A stretch of 64,000 bases of DNA from positions 186,001 through 250,000 of the forward strand of contig JAFCMP010000528.1 of assembly GCA_017506865.1 (NCBI GenBank). The letters are read 5' to 3'. Of this stretch, positions 47,887 through 59,559 are shown one piece after another. This DNA is from Tribonema minus. Lineage: Eukaryota > Sar > Xanthophyceae > Tribonematales > Tribonemataceae. Positions within the stretch are counted from its first letter, which is position 1. Every line of letters begins with the position of its first letter. Under the pieces are notes generated by a model, which worked only from the letters and a program-made list of their open reading frames with translations, made no database searches and was not told the origin of the DNA. The translations under genes were made by a program, and so were the position numbers.

Positions 47887-48486
47887 CGGTGATTTGACAG
47901 TCATACAGAGAAGTGACGGAACAGTAGCTGGCATTGTTTAGTGATGCACTGTTACAGATGTAACAACAGGTTTCCATGACTGCAACTGAGCATCGCCTCT
48001 TAACTACTATCACTACATGCTGCTCTGTATTGGCAGTTGCAGGCAGGCCAAGCAAGCCAGACGCAGTCCACCAGATGCAGTCTTGTGGCATGTGTGGCGT
48101 GGTAGGCATGTACCAGTACTGCGTGGTCGAGGCCACACACTGTTGAGCTAGCTCGTACCAGACGCTGCAAGAGAACCAACATTGCTACTACAGTATACTG
48201 AGAAGACCACTGTACATCACTTCCAACGAAATACTAATGCAGTTACTGGCTATGACCTAACCTGTGGTGCTCGCTGTGGATGCTGCGGCGGTAAAGGTGG
48301 CTGTGGCCGGGGCGGCTGCGGCGGCTGTGCCCGGGCGGCGTTCGCGTTGGTAAATAGGCGACGGGCTTGTGCTAAGAAAGTCTGCAGGGGATGGGGTTGC
48401 TGGTGCTGCTGTTGCCGCCGCTGTCGCTGCTGCTGTGATTGCTGAGGCTGCTGCTGTTGATGCTGCTGCTGCCGTGGCCGGTCCAT
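44167..48486 (-). CDS. RING-H2 E3 ubiquitin ligase with SAP-like repeats
   Basis: Six exons in agreeing phases give 407 residues: 48262-48486, 47758-47883, 47223-47342, 46732-46781, 46070-46222 and 44167-44716. The N-terminal part is Gln/Pro-rich. The RING-H2 is split by an intron: CCSICLDDHMLAEVVCRLPC with AHIFHK in one exon, then ECVLDWLLRNCTCPACR in a 50-base exon, giving all eight zinc ligands. A basic segment (RRQRMQGRTLRFRRRELELS) follows. Three SAP-like units of the LEK-D(L/M) type come after it: CLEKSDLIACI, then LTVRQLKDIMAGVGVLL with LEKADLIAQL, then CLEKNDMVQRI. The architecture indicates a RING ligase that transfers ubiquitin from an E2 enzyme; the substrate is unknown. The start is the first ATG in frame. 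The frame stays open about 42 codons further upstream without another ATG, so a 5' exon may be missing. It is head to head with the WDR26-like gene. Confidence 0.82.
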
Positions 48487-49300
48487 GCACACTGTGCTTG
48501 GTCTGTAGCTACAGCAGCAAACCTGTTCTCGGGGTCCAAAGACGCCCGAGACGGCGTTGCCGATGGCAAAGAGAGCTGCGGAGCTGCTGGCGCCGAACTT
48601 TAAACAATCCAATCAATGCAGTTGCCCGCTCGCTTTGTGTCGTTGCTTAGAGCTCCGTGTCGCTTTTTCGAACTTCAACTCTTGTACTTGAAGTTTACCT
48701 ATTCGTGAAGTTTACCTTGCAGTGTCATCGTTGTGTCAGCGTTTCCATTCAAGCAGGATCTGAGGCTAGTGTCGCCTTGCGAGAGCACACCAACACTGTT
48801 CGTGCTTGACCCAGTACGCTCGTCGCCAGGTGAAAGAGCAGGCGCGTTTTGGCAGCAGTGACATCGCTGCTGTCAACGACACGGCAACATCGACTCCAAG
48901 GCAAGCAAGCGCGCTGCAATGCTTCATCGGAGCTATGACGCGCTACAAGTGTGACATGTATCCAAGTCGAGATGCACACCATCACATCATGCTCTCACAC
49001 TAAATATAGTAGTTGAAGTAGTGCTGTGATTCAATAAATGTGAAGAAAATTTGGGCTGCAACTGAAATTATTATCAGTCTTAGCTTCTGACTTCGAAGCT
49101 CAGTAGCCAGATATTCACCAAGGCTCTGGATCACTATACAAACGGAGGAATGGGCACGGGGGTGCTCTAGCCAGCCGTGTTGCATGTTCTTGACGCTGCG
49201 ACGGCACTTTCACTGCGTGTAGGTGAGCCCACGGCGCGGCGTGAAGCGGGCACGGGCACACACAACCACCACCCCCGCTGCATCAGCTTCACACTCCAGC
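48487..49300. promoter_or_regulatory. Upstream region shared by two divergent ubiquitin-pathway genes
   Basis: About 0.8 kb between divergent start codons. The first part (to about 48612) may still be coding or 5' untranslated sequence of the RING gene. No TATA box or other motif could be fixed. Confidence 0.35.
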
Positions 49301-52300
49301 ATGTCGCCCCCACAGAGCGCAACCAGCCCGTCAACATGCCTTCCGTTCGCACAGGAAGACTACGTGCGGGTGCTGCTGCGATCGCTCACGGACATGGGTT
49401 ACAAGGGTGCGGCCAGGGCGCTTGAGCAGGAGTCGGGATGCACGCTTCACGTGCCAACAGTGAGGGCTCTGCGTGAGGCTGTCGTGGGTGGCCACTGGGA
49501 TGAGTGCCTGACAGCGCTGCAGGGTGTGCAGTTCAAGGGCGAGTGGAGCAGGGCGAGAGCCATTTTTCAGGTACCTGAAGCACATGCAGTGCTGATCAGC
49601 ACAAGGTCTGGGCTTGTGCTGCTGTAAGATTCATTCTCTACGACATCGCCATGAGGCAGTGTGGTGTGTGTAACATAGGTCGGCAGGGGAGATGGCCAGC
49701 TGAGTGCTCTCGTTCATGTTGTTTGATGTGGTTTGGTGTGAGTGCTTACCTGTTAGCATACTGACCTGTGGGGATCAATGACGTGTCATACATCGGTCAA
49801 AGCACATTTGCGCACATGCCGCTATAATTTACTCTATTGTTTGACGTTGTGATGTTGGGCATTAGTGACCACCGTCTTGCTCTGTGGCCGCTGCAGCGTT
49901 AGCTTAAGCTTGCACATGCAGATGCCAGATGTTACTCAGCTGACAGCCTCCTGCTTTCCACCGCAATTGCTCACAAGCAGGTTCTCCAGCAAAAGTACAT
50001 TGAGCTGCTGCTGGCGGCTCGCATGGAGGAGGCGCTGACCGTTCTACATGATGAACTGTCCTTGCTCTGTGAACACGCCCCCGAGCATGTTGAGTCTGGC
50101 AACCACCAGACTGAACCAGAACTGGAGCCCACGGACAGCACTGCACTGATGAATCTTCAGGCACTTGCGGCGCTGCTGCTGTGCCCAGATGAGTGGTCTA
50201 TCAGGGCCAAGGCCGGTTGGTCTCTGTCCAGCTCTGTGAGCGACGAGAGGGAGGCTCTGGTGTGTCAGCTCATGACTCTCATGGATCCCGGCATGGTGAG
50301 TGCATTTGGCAGCTCGCCAGCATGCAGCACAATATGCTGATACCTCAAGGTCAATTGTTATGGTTTCTGATACTTCAAGGTTAATTGTTATCGTTTGCGG
50401 CAGTACCAGAGCCTCACAGGCTGCAGTGCTGCATACTTCAATGCATGTTGTTGCGATGGCAGGAGCTGTTGTGGGTTCATGACATGAAGGCCACAGCGTG
50501 ATACACATGTCTTGCTGGCTGTTCAGTGATTCAAGTATGACACACAGGACAAATGAGCTTTGTCCTAATGAGCTTTGCAATTGTAAAATCTTCTGCAACA
50601 CCACAGCAGCACTTCAGCGTCGTTTACTATGCTGTATCTTGCCACACTGCAGCACATCCCCGCTGGCCGCCTGGAGGAGCTGGTGAGCCAAGCCCTAGCC
50701 CTGCAGTGCAGCAAGTGCCCCTACCACAACACCACGCTCTCCCACCTCAACCTGTGCGAAGACCACGCATGCTCGCTCAAAGAGCTCCCCATACGCACCT
50801 CCCACATACTGGATGGCCACTTCGGCCGCGAGGTCTGGAGCCTTGCGTTTTCTCATGATGGGGGGTGCTTGGCCACGGGGAGTGTCGATGGGGCAGTGGT
50901 GGTGTGGCGCCTGCAAGGGGACAAGGGGGTCCGAGCGGTGCACAGGATTGAGCTGAGGGCTGGGGATGTGAATGCACCCGTGGCGCTGCTCAGGTGGTCG
51001 CCGGATGACACGCACATTCTGGCAGGATGCGAGCAGCCCGCCATCAGGTAATTCCAACTGCTGTAAATGGAACGTATCAACGTGATGTGCCGTATGCCCT
51101 TCAATCGAACTAGTGGATTACTCAGGCGGGCCTACAACGGTAGATAATCACCAGGGGACCAGGGATGTGTGTTCTCATTATCAGCAGGACTTGCTAGGCT
51201 GTATGGTTATGCTCAACAAGTACGCCATGTGCGTGGACCATCACATCTCATCTGCAACCTACTCGGGCTTTAGAAAGTGCACTTTGAAGCTCGCACACGT
51301 GGTTCAAGCAGCACACGAATGGCACCAGTGCTCAGCATTATCGCTTGTGTGCTCAGCGCTTGCATGCACGATTGCCTTGCTGAGCGTGCACTCATTTGCT
51401 CAGTATCTGATGTGGCAATGATGAGCTGCACATCCTCCTGTGCACTCATTCACTCCGCTGGCAATGCTGCTCGACATTGCTTCTCAACATGGAATATTTT
51501 CGACATGCTCACATCAGAATGCTCTCCTGCCATTGCTTGCGTGGCTCTGCGTCACAGATAGCACACCTCATGACTCACAAGTCATGATGCACACTGCAAA
51601 CCGTTTGTCGCTTTCACATGCAACGCCACCATCAACTGAGTGCGTCCCTGCGCCTGCGCCTTGTGTGCTTTTCAGCTGCTGCTCACTGGGGGATGGTGGT
51701 GTACCACACATTGCTCGCCTGGAGGGGCATACCGACACAGTCATGTGCATCGAGTGGCTTCCGGACAGCGACCACTTTGTGTCTGGGTCACTTGACAAGA
51801 CCATACTGCTGTGGACAGCTGCAGGGCAGGTGAGACAGAGCAAAGCCATCAAGTGATCTTGTACGGACACGTGTAGGTAGGTATACTGTTCGTTTACAAG
51901 CAGGCCTGAGGGGCAGAGGGTGCCGAGTGTATGTTGTTTGTGACGAATTGTGACGAAAGCGGTGGGACACCCTGCCTTTTTTGCATGGCAAGTACGGCAC
52001 AAGTCTGGCAGTAGACAGGGCCAGAACGGCTGAGCATGGTTAATTTGATCACCGACATGTGTGTTCATATCCACAACGCAAATGGCGCTAGGATACTGGT
52101 GCTGCGTGATCCTTCTCACAAATCACACGCATCCCCCCATGTCAAAATATCATTCGCTGATGCCTTGATACTGTTGCGTATGGCTTCTGGTTCCGTGTTA
52201 AATGCTTTATGAAGCACCTATCATTTCTAGCCCTGCATGCTGGGTGTGCGAGAGAGCAATGTGAACTTGTGCGGTACACTATTGCTTTGTCAACCCTGCA

Positions 52301-53702
52301 CAGCAGCATGTGCTCATGAGTCGTGACACACTGCCTCACACTGCCCTGACCTTTGCACCATGCACACACACACCTGCTCACCCTGGCAGGTGCTTGCAAG
52401 CTGGCGCGGCGAGCGCGTAACCGACATGACCATCACCGGCACGCACGGCTACACTGAAGTCACTGCCGTCTGCCGCCAGGGCACCCTGAGCCGCTTTGCC
52501 GTCTATCCGCCTGCCAGTCCCACCAGCGCCACCAATGCCAATGGCAATGCCAATGTCAATGGAAATGGCAGTGGCAATGGCAATGTCAATGGCGTCATTG
52601 AGGAGCTGAGCGCTGTTGCCCCAGTGCTTGGCACCAAGCCCATCATGGGCATTCGCGCGAGCGCCGATGGATCTCGCCTGCTGGTCTGGCAGGATACCGG
52701 CAGCGGCGCTTGCCACGGCGGCGGCAGCGGTCGCGGTAGCAGCAGCAGTGGCGGCGGCGATGCGCTGTGCTGCTGGGATCTGAGCGATGATGCAGAGGCG
52801 TCTGCTGCTGCGCCGGTGCCTCTGCGGGGCTTCTGCCAGGGGCGCTACCTGCTTCGTGCAGCCTTTGGCGGTCATGGCGGCAGCAGGTACTTTTTGTAGT
52901 AGACTGTTGATTCAGCTGCCGCGTTTGCGAGGAAGGTTGTGACATGTTCGGCAGGTTCCTCGTGGGCACGCGCTCTATGATCACAACACGCTCTCTCATG
53001 TGAACTCCATATCTGCGCTTTGAAGTACTTGAAGTAGCTGAGTCGGTTCTCATTCTGCAAGCTTCATGAGCTTACGCGCTTCCATGGGTTGTGCTGTTGT
53101 TGGTGTCAATTGGGTTGGTATGTGCTCGACCAATATCTGGTCGCTGCCCCCGACATAGACAGCACGTTCAGGTGTGCCCAATATACTTGAGTTGTACTTA
53201 TTCAAAACATTGTGGACATCGATCGGGGATTCATGGAGGCCCTGCTCCTACTGTGTACCCGGAAACAAGTAGTTTATTAATAATGTCAGCATGCGTGTAT
53301 TCAGTGGCGATCAGAGACGACAACGTTCACTTCCAGGCTGCATTTCTTCTGGAAGACTTGTGCCAGATCCAGTTGTCTGCATTCAGGTAGATTGTGGCAA
53401 CTTACACAGCCGACACCAATGCTAACAAACCGCTTGACGTCCCTTGTTTGCCCCACATCAGCTTTGCCGCCGGCGGCAGTATCGATGGCTCCGTGCATCT
53501 GTGGCGCATTCGGGATGGCCAACCCCTGCTGCGCCTGCTCGGCCATTCCGACACTGTCAACGCAGTGGAGTGGTCTCCCTGCGATGCGCACACGCTGGCA
53601 AGCGCGAGCGATGATGGGACGGTGCGCATCTGGCGCGCTGACACAGACGGTGGCCCTGAGGAGGGCTCCGAGAACGGTGCCCCTGTCACTGTCACTCTGT
53701 GA
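49301..53702 (+). CDS. LisH-CTLH-WD40 protein, WDR26/Gid7 family
   Basis: Six exons with agreeing phases give 649 residues: 49301-49570, 49903-50295, 50653-51047, 51676-51829, 52390-52886 and 53462-53702. The N-terminus is a LisH motif (YVRVLLRSLTDMGYKGAARA) followed by a CTLH region (LREAVVGGHWDECLTALQGV; VLQQKYIELLLAARMEEALT). A WD40 propeller follows, with blades such as REVWSLAFSHDGGCLATGSV, LEGHTDTVMCIEWLPDSDHF, GSLDKTILLW, and a last pair SIDGSVHLWRIRDGQPLLRL and DDGTVRIW. This order and length match WDR26 of animals and Gid7 of yeast, a scaffold subunit of the GID/CTLH ubiquitin ligase complex. The protein probably acts in that complex in cytosol or nucleus. A stretch of alternating Asn-Gly repeats (about 52530-52590) and a Gly/Ser run lie in a loop of the propeller. 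The acceptor of exon 2 (GCGTTAG) is the least certain junction. Confidence 0.9.
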
Positions 53703-55797
53703 CTCGTTGTGTGAGCGTGCATGACAGCGCAGGGGGGAGGCGGGCAGGATTATACATGTATGAACGCGCACAGTCGCGACACCAACTTCTACCAGCTGAC
53801 AGCAACGTTGCTGTGGCATGGAAGTGCGATCACTACCTGCAAAGAGGCAAGACCTTGGCAACACTCATCTGGCAATGCTTTCGCAGCGGTGATTGCAACA
53901 GATGATCACTGCCAACATGTGCAAACTGCGTGGCCAGTTGAGAGATGCGCAGCGCACTATCCGAGGCTGTGGACTAGTACTCAATGAGCAGAGAAGCAGA
54001 GATGTGCTGACAGTGCTTTGAGGGTTCACTCTCATAGCTCTGAAGGTGTCGCTGGCTTCGCGTTGCATGTACATGGCTTGTGTATATATGGCGACTCTTA
54101 TGCCGTGTGGCACCTCTGCTTTATGTGTACAACACTGTGCAGCAGCATCCTAGATGCCCGGATGCGCATTATGCTAAATAAGCACCTTGAACTACCGAAC
54201 CACTTGGTGATGCCAGGCACATGAAGGTGTCTGTCATGTTCTCTGATCCTGAAGCTTGGTACTTGCCATCACTGTTGCCATGCCAGCATTACTGTATTGT
54301 CTGTTATGTCTGCCTGTGTTTACGAGCTGAAGCTTGAGGCTGATAGTGCCGTTGCTAGTTGCCAGCCTTGCACTTGTGTCTGCCTGAAGCACTCTATGCT
54401 CATGGAGTGCTGCATTTGCACAGGTGCCAGAGGCCTGTTTGGCGCGACAACTCCATTGAATGCAATTATTCAAGCTGAGCCATTGCTCATTTGCTGTGGG
54501 CGGACCCAGCGGCGGTAATGCCATTGCGGATCCTCAAATCTTTGAGAAACGTCGGCAAAGGAGCAAGGGAAAAGCGCGTGGCATCACCGCTGGTAAGTGG
54601 GAGTAGAGGCTCGAGCAATGGCATCAGAATAGAATACTATACGGCTTTTTCTAATAGCATACTACTGGATGACCATATGCGGCGCTTATACCTTTGTGGA
54701 GTCAAGAAAATATCTCATTTTCCAAGTTCAATTGACATGTACCTACAGCGCCTCGACCTGGGGAATAAAGAAATACTTTCAAAACCCCAAGCTCACCGCA
54801 AAGATTTTGCTGTACTTGGACCTGGTTTCACCTGGCGACTGCCAGATGCGTCACGTGATGTGATTGTTGTCTGTCTCGTAAGCCTGCCCACTGATTGGAT
54901 CTCAGCCTTATGTTTTTTTTAATACACTGATCAACTTCAACTTGAAGTCCCGTTTTTTATTCCGCGAATGAAAACTATGCACCACCCCCTCCTCCTCCTC
55001 CCATGATGGCGCTGCGAGTATTGGCCACTTTTGCTGCCCTTGATTAGGCCTGTGGATTTCATGGGGTGCTGCTCAGGCCAAGCATGTTCTGGTACAGGGG
55101 CGCTGAAAGGCGCTCTGCTCCACCCCGAGGTACGTTTTCGCCCGGCGCACCACGCTGTGGACAATTTTGTTGGTGTTTCTGGGTCGCTATCAATCGCTAC
55201 ATGTTGCCTCGAGCTGTTAAACACCATGTGTGTTGCCGCGGGCTGTTGCTTCGGTTCCAGGATGCGCTCTGCGGCTGCTCTCTCGGCCTCAGCTAGCAGA
55301 CAGCGATACCGACGGTGAGGGTCGGGGGATCGGTACGCCAAAAAAGCACTTGCCGTCATTGGAGCAGATATCGTGACCACTCTTGATTCAACTAACAAAA
55401 TGACACAGTTCATCTCACGCAATTGGCATGTGCCTTGCCCATTGTGAGTGGTGACAATTGATGTCGACTTTCCCGATGTAGCTAGCTTTACAAGACAATG
55501 AGAAGTGGGGCACTCCATCTCCCCCCTAGCAACCTTGACATGGCACATCCAGGGGAGAAGGCACAGGGCATCAGCCAATGATCATTCATATTACGTCATG
55601 AGGCCACGCTTCAGCAAGCACTGCACTCATGTTACAATCATGTCTGGTGCAGGTTGTGCAAGTGATTTGGTCACACTCTGCACAAAACAGTCAGTATTGA
55701 CTTCCAGTGCTATTGAAGTTGCCATCAATTAACAATGCTGAGCTGACAACACTGTACAAAAATCATCGCTGCCACCAATGCTGCTGTTGCTGCCCAG
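53703..55797. other. Stretch with weak candidates only
   Basis: A minus-strand frame of about 200 codons (first ATG near 55548, stop at 54937) contains a helical segment LLAEAERAAAERILEPKQ and could be a single-exon gene, but nothing in it is recognisable. On the plus strand, 54600-54900 is conspicuously A/T-rich compared with its surroundings and has two overlapping open frames. One or more 5' exons of the P-loop gene downstream should also lie in this interval, but I could not identify them. Confidence 0.3.
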
Positions 55798-58357
55798 GTA
55801 CCCACTCTGTTGTTCCGTTCACGCGCCAAACACTCGAGGGCATCCCAGTGATTTTCTTCGAGCACAGTGAGACGGCAGCAGCATTCCGGCCATGCAGGCC
55901 GCGATTTGCAGTCGACTTCTGTGGGATGGTGGCGTCATGCCAGGAGTTTGCACAAAAGCTAAAGACTACGGCAGACAGCACGCCAACAGACCACATGGTT
56001 GTGCACGGGACTACCAAAAGCGGCAAAACGCTCGTCCTGTTCTGGATATTGCCCTGCGTCTTGCAGCAGGAGTTTCCTTACGCACTTTTCTGGCGGTACG
56101 AGATACCGAAGGTGAGGCAGCTGGTGTGTTGACAACGTGTTGGCACAGTCTAAAATTCTTTCTCGGAGTACCCGCCAAAGACTGGTCAAAGACCATGGTC
56201 TTTGATGGGTACTTCGAGAACGGATTTTGACGTACAGGTGTGTAGGTGCCATGAGCTCTGTGTGGCTGCTGTACATGTGCTTTGATTCAACAGTGTTGAA
56301 GTATGCCTTGCCATGCGCCTTGTGTTTTCATGCACTACTGGACTTGTGCTGAGCCGCATGCTCGACCATTTAACATCATTGAAGGATTAAACGAGGAGGG
56401 CTGTGTCAGTGCTTGTGCTCCTGGTTGAACATATACACTTATGTTATAACACTCTGGCTACACAGAGCAAATTTACATCGTTTGGGTTCATTACTCTGAT
56501 ACGTTTCCTGTTTGAAGTGTCACGGTGAGCTTGCAACTAACTGATTGCGGTTGATAAGACCCAGTGCTTCCTCTTGATGGCGCCTGATGGTTGTGCTGTG
56601 CTTATCATCACCAGAGTTGCTGATCGTCTCATCATGTTCTGCACTCCTTCCCTGCTCTTGTCGTGCATATACCACCCATAAGGCACATCTTGTAGGCATG
56701 ATACTGTCTGTGAGTACCTGGGCTGCTCGGCACAACATCAACCTTCACCCGATGGTAGACGTAAGCACGTCGCCTCTGCCAGCCACTAGTCTGCTGCAGC
56801 GTGCTCTGCTGGACATCTTCGACCAGCTTGACCAAACAGACAGGCCGGTCTTTGTGATGCTGGTCGAGATCCAGCGCTTCTTTGATGACAGCGTGTCGCA
56901 GCGTCTGATGGAGGGATACAGCACACCTGCCAATTTCTCAAGTCCCTGGTGTCACCTTCAGCACCACGCCAAAGAGTCAAGTTTGCTGTTACCGGGAGCA
57001 GCATGGCTCAGGCGTGGTTGGGCTTCAGCTACGCTGCTCCCTACGGTCACACATTGGAAGAGGCCCGGCACACTCTGACCATCCCCATCAACACGAGCCC
57101 AGCAGTCGCAAGAGTGACAAAGATGCAGCTATGCAGGTGAGCAGATGTTAAATTATCACAAACTATGCACCATAAACGGTTGTCAGGGGTAGGAGAATAG
57201 GGTGGTACGTGTTTTTCTATTTGCATATCTGCATGTTGCACAACTTCATCCACATATGTATGCATAGCTGCATGCACCCACATGGCCGTCTGACAGCATG
57301 CGCCGCTTAGTTACCACCATGTGACAATTTGTACCCATCACCGCTTTGACTCAGTCGGACAAGTTTAGAGTGTGATGCATATAAAAACATCAATGTTCAA
57401 GTATAACGTGCCTCGTCCGCTGTCATTTGCAGGTGGTATCCTGATGTCAAATTGCCCGATCAGCTGTTCAAGACATACCAGGACCCAGCATGGCTCTGTT
57501 ACTTGGCCGACTTCTACCAGAAGACAGGCAGTGTTGACGAGGCACGGAGCTTGGCAGTGCGAAGCTCGACATCAGACTTTTCTGCAGAGGTGCGCCGGCT
57601 CGCATCAGCTCTAGCCAACCATCCTGAGCTGGTGTTGGAGCTTCAGGCCATGATAGGCAAAGGCTCTAGGATTGACCCCAGGACTTGGGGGGAGCGGTGG
57701 GGGAAGGCCGCCTCAACACTGTACACCTCCCACTTCATAAATTTCATCACTGAGAGTCGCGAGGGTGTGTGGAAGCTGGCACCCTGCATTTATGGCGAGC
57801 TACTGGCCAATAACATCAAGCCGGACGGCACTTTTAGGGAGGATCCCAGATCCAACTCTGATGGACTTGTGAATGACGTCGCAGAGCCGTTTTTGCACGT
57901 TTTGTCTGCGCTCGCCGGCCAGCTGGATCCTGACAGCAAGTCATGGCAGCCTCAGCGCGCAGAGTCCACAGAAGAGAGTGCAGCATCCGAGGCCCTGAAC
58001 TGCCTTCTCAGCATTGTTGATGAGGAAGCAGATAAAGTGGGGTGGCTCTTGACTCCAACGGACGCTCTGGATGACCCATATTTCAAGTACGTATTGGACC
58101 ACAATGGTAACCATATATTATTGAATGAGTCACAGACAGCAGCAGAGTACACGCTGACAAAGCTTAGCCAGGGCAGAGAAGACAAGCAGTGGGTTCGGAG
58201 GCAGTATTTGAAGCTGCTGTTCAACGTTTGGATTCACACCAACCGTGACCGCCAGGATCAACGCCACTATGCAAACGTGTTCGAATTAAGAGACAACCTC
58301 CCCAGGCTGCTGCGGCGTGTTGCGCTGCGTTTCAAGCATGCCACGTTCTTCATCTAG
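55798..58357 (+). pseudogene. P-loop NTPase-like gene with an apparent frameshift (5' end not found)
   Basis: Three exons are supported: 55798-56111, 56800-57136 and 57433-58357. The first carries a Walker A motif, VVHGTTKSGKTLVLFW. The second has a Walker B-like strand, RPVFVMLVEIQRFFDD, and after a change of frame near 56900-56920 continues RVKFAVTGSSMAQAWLGFSY. The third encodes a largely helical C-terminal region of 308 residues ending at a TAG at 58357. The change of frame inside the second exon equals loss of one base, or a 29-base intron with correct phase that is too short to be credible. The layout resembles the NTPase modules found in Crinkler-type and related protist proteins. If the shift is an assembly error the gene may be intact, since the rest shows no damage. 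Part of the coding sequence between 56111 and 56800 may also be missing from this model. Confidence 0.6.
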
Positions 58358-59207
58358 GCTAAATGACACATTGTTTTTTTCTGCATTGCTGTTGTGTTCC
58401 TGGCTGTGGGCAGCCTTCTCCTGAGTTTTTTTGCTTGTGTTGTCGCTAACTTCGTTAATGGTGTCATGGTAGCATACGTGCTGGCTTTCATGATCGCACA
58501 ACAACTTCAGAGGTTTCAAACAGCACACGGTATATGCTTTCATGGTGTATATACTTTCTATTGGCAGCTGCAGGCCTGCCGCTGTTTCGTGCCACAAGGA
58601 GGTTGTCAGTTCTGCTTTCTCAGTGTTTGTCCAGAATTACAGAACCTCTTGCATTGCAGGGACTTTAGAGCAGAATGAGGTGTGCATTCCTGGGAGATGA
58701 GGTGCGACGCACTGTATTGCAAGGAGTTTTGATGGCTCTTGTCACTACATTCCTGGGGCTGTAAAGGACTGTACTGTATCCCTCAGAACACAGGGCTGGC
58801 TTGGTACAGTGCTGGGAAGTCAGCACTAGTGGTGCTGCAAACTCTGGGGGATACAGGCGAGTTGCCGAGTGTCCGCGTTGAGTTGCCGTGAATAAAGACG
58901 TTTGCCGTTATACCCACCGGCGCTCGGTCGCTGACCTGCTGCTGCTGCTTTCACACATCATCTGCCCACCTGCAATCGTGTGCCACAGCGCAACGCTCGG
59001 CACTGTTGAGTACAGAAAATCGCACATGTCAAGCGCTGAGTGCTGTAGCGATGGCGTCGTGCCTAGAAGGCTGTCCACATGCAGCTGTGATGCTAGCGCT
59101 TTGAGCAGCGTTCTCTTCCTTCGAATTGAGCGAGCCTCGTGCTGCGCTAATGCTGATGCCGCTGTTGCTGCCTACAGCCTATAGGCCTGTCATTTCGGCT
59201 GGCCACC
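58358..59207. other. Intergenic stretch
   Basis: A T-rich 3' flank of the P-loop gene is followed by mixed sequence. Short open frames exist but none has motif or splice support. The promoter of the membrane-protein gene at 59208 should lie near the right end. Confidence 0.4.
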
Positions 59208-59304
59208 ATGGAGTGGTGCTTGCAGGTGGTGCCATTCGCAATCCTGCTTCTACCTCTGCTCGCGTCAGGGATCGCCTGGTATCTGTGCAGGCCTGTGCAA
59301 GTAC

Positions 59305-59441
59305 GTATGGACTTGTATTTATAAAGGCCCAAGGGAGGCCGGGTTGCCTATGCAATCGAAAAGCTTGCGTCAACGCAGCAGCCTAGTCTGCGCTGTGCCC
59401 TAGGAGCTTGGATACCGGCGCCGCAACACAGCCCAGCATTC
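59305..59441 (-). mobile_element. 5'-truncated LINE, copy B (3' end only)
   Basis: 137 bases match the 3' end of the LINE at 62101 onward with a single difference noticed (GAGCTTGG for GAGTTTGG). The direct repeat GCAAGTAC at 59297-59304 and 59442-59449 is the target-site duplication; its first two bases could also belong to the element. Orientation is the same as copies A and C. Confidence 0.9.
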
Positions 59442-59559
59442 GCAAGTACCCGTCGTGGAGGTGAGAGCCCCCCGCCCCCGTGGTGTAACTGTCACGCGTT
59501 GCAACCGCCAAGGTGACTACTGGCAACTGATCATTGGCGCATGTACATGGCACTCTTCA

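Noticed and set aside
56890-56925. A 29-base intron joining the two frames of the P-loop gene
   Set aside because: Phases would fit, but all other introns in the window are longer than about 140 bases. A one-base deletion or assembly error is simpler.
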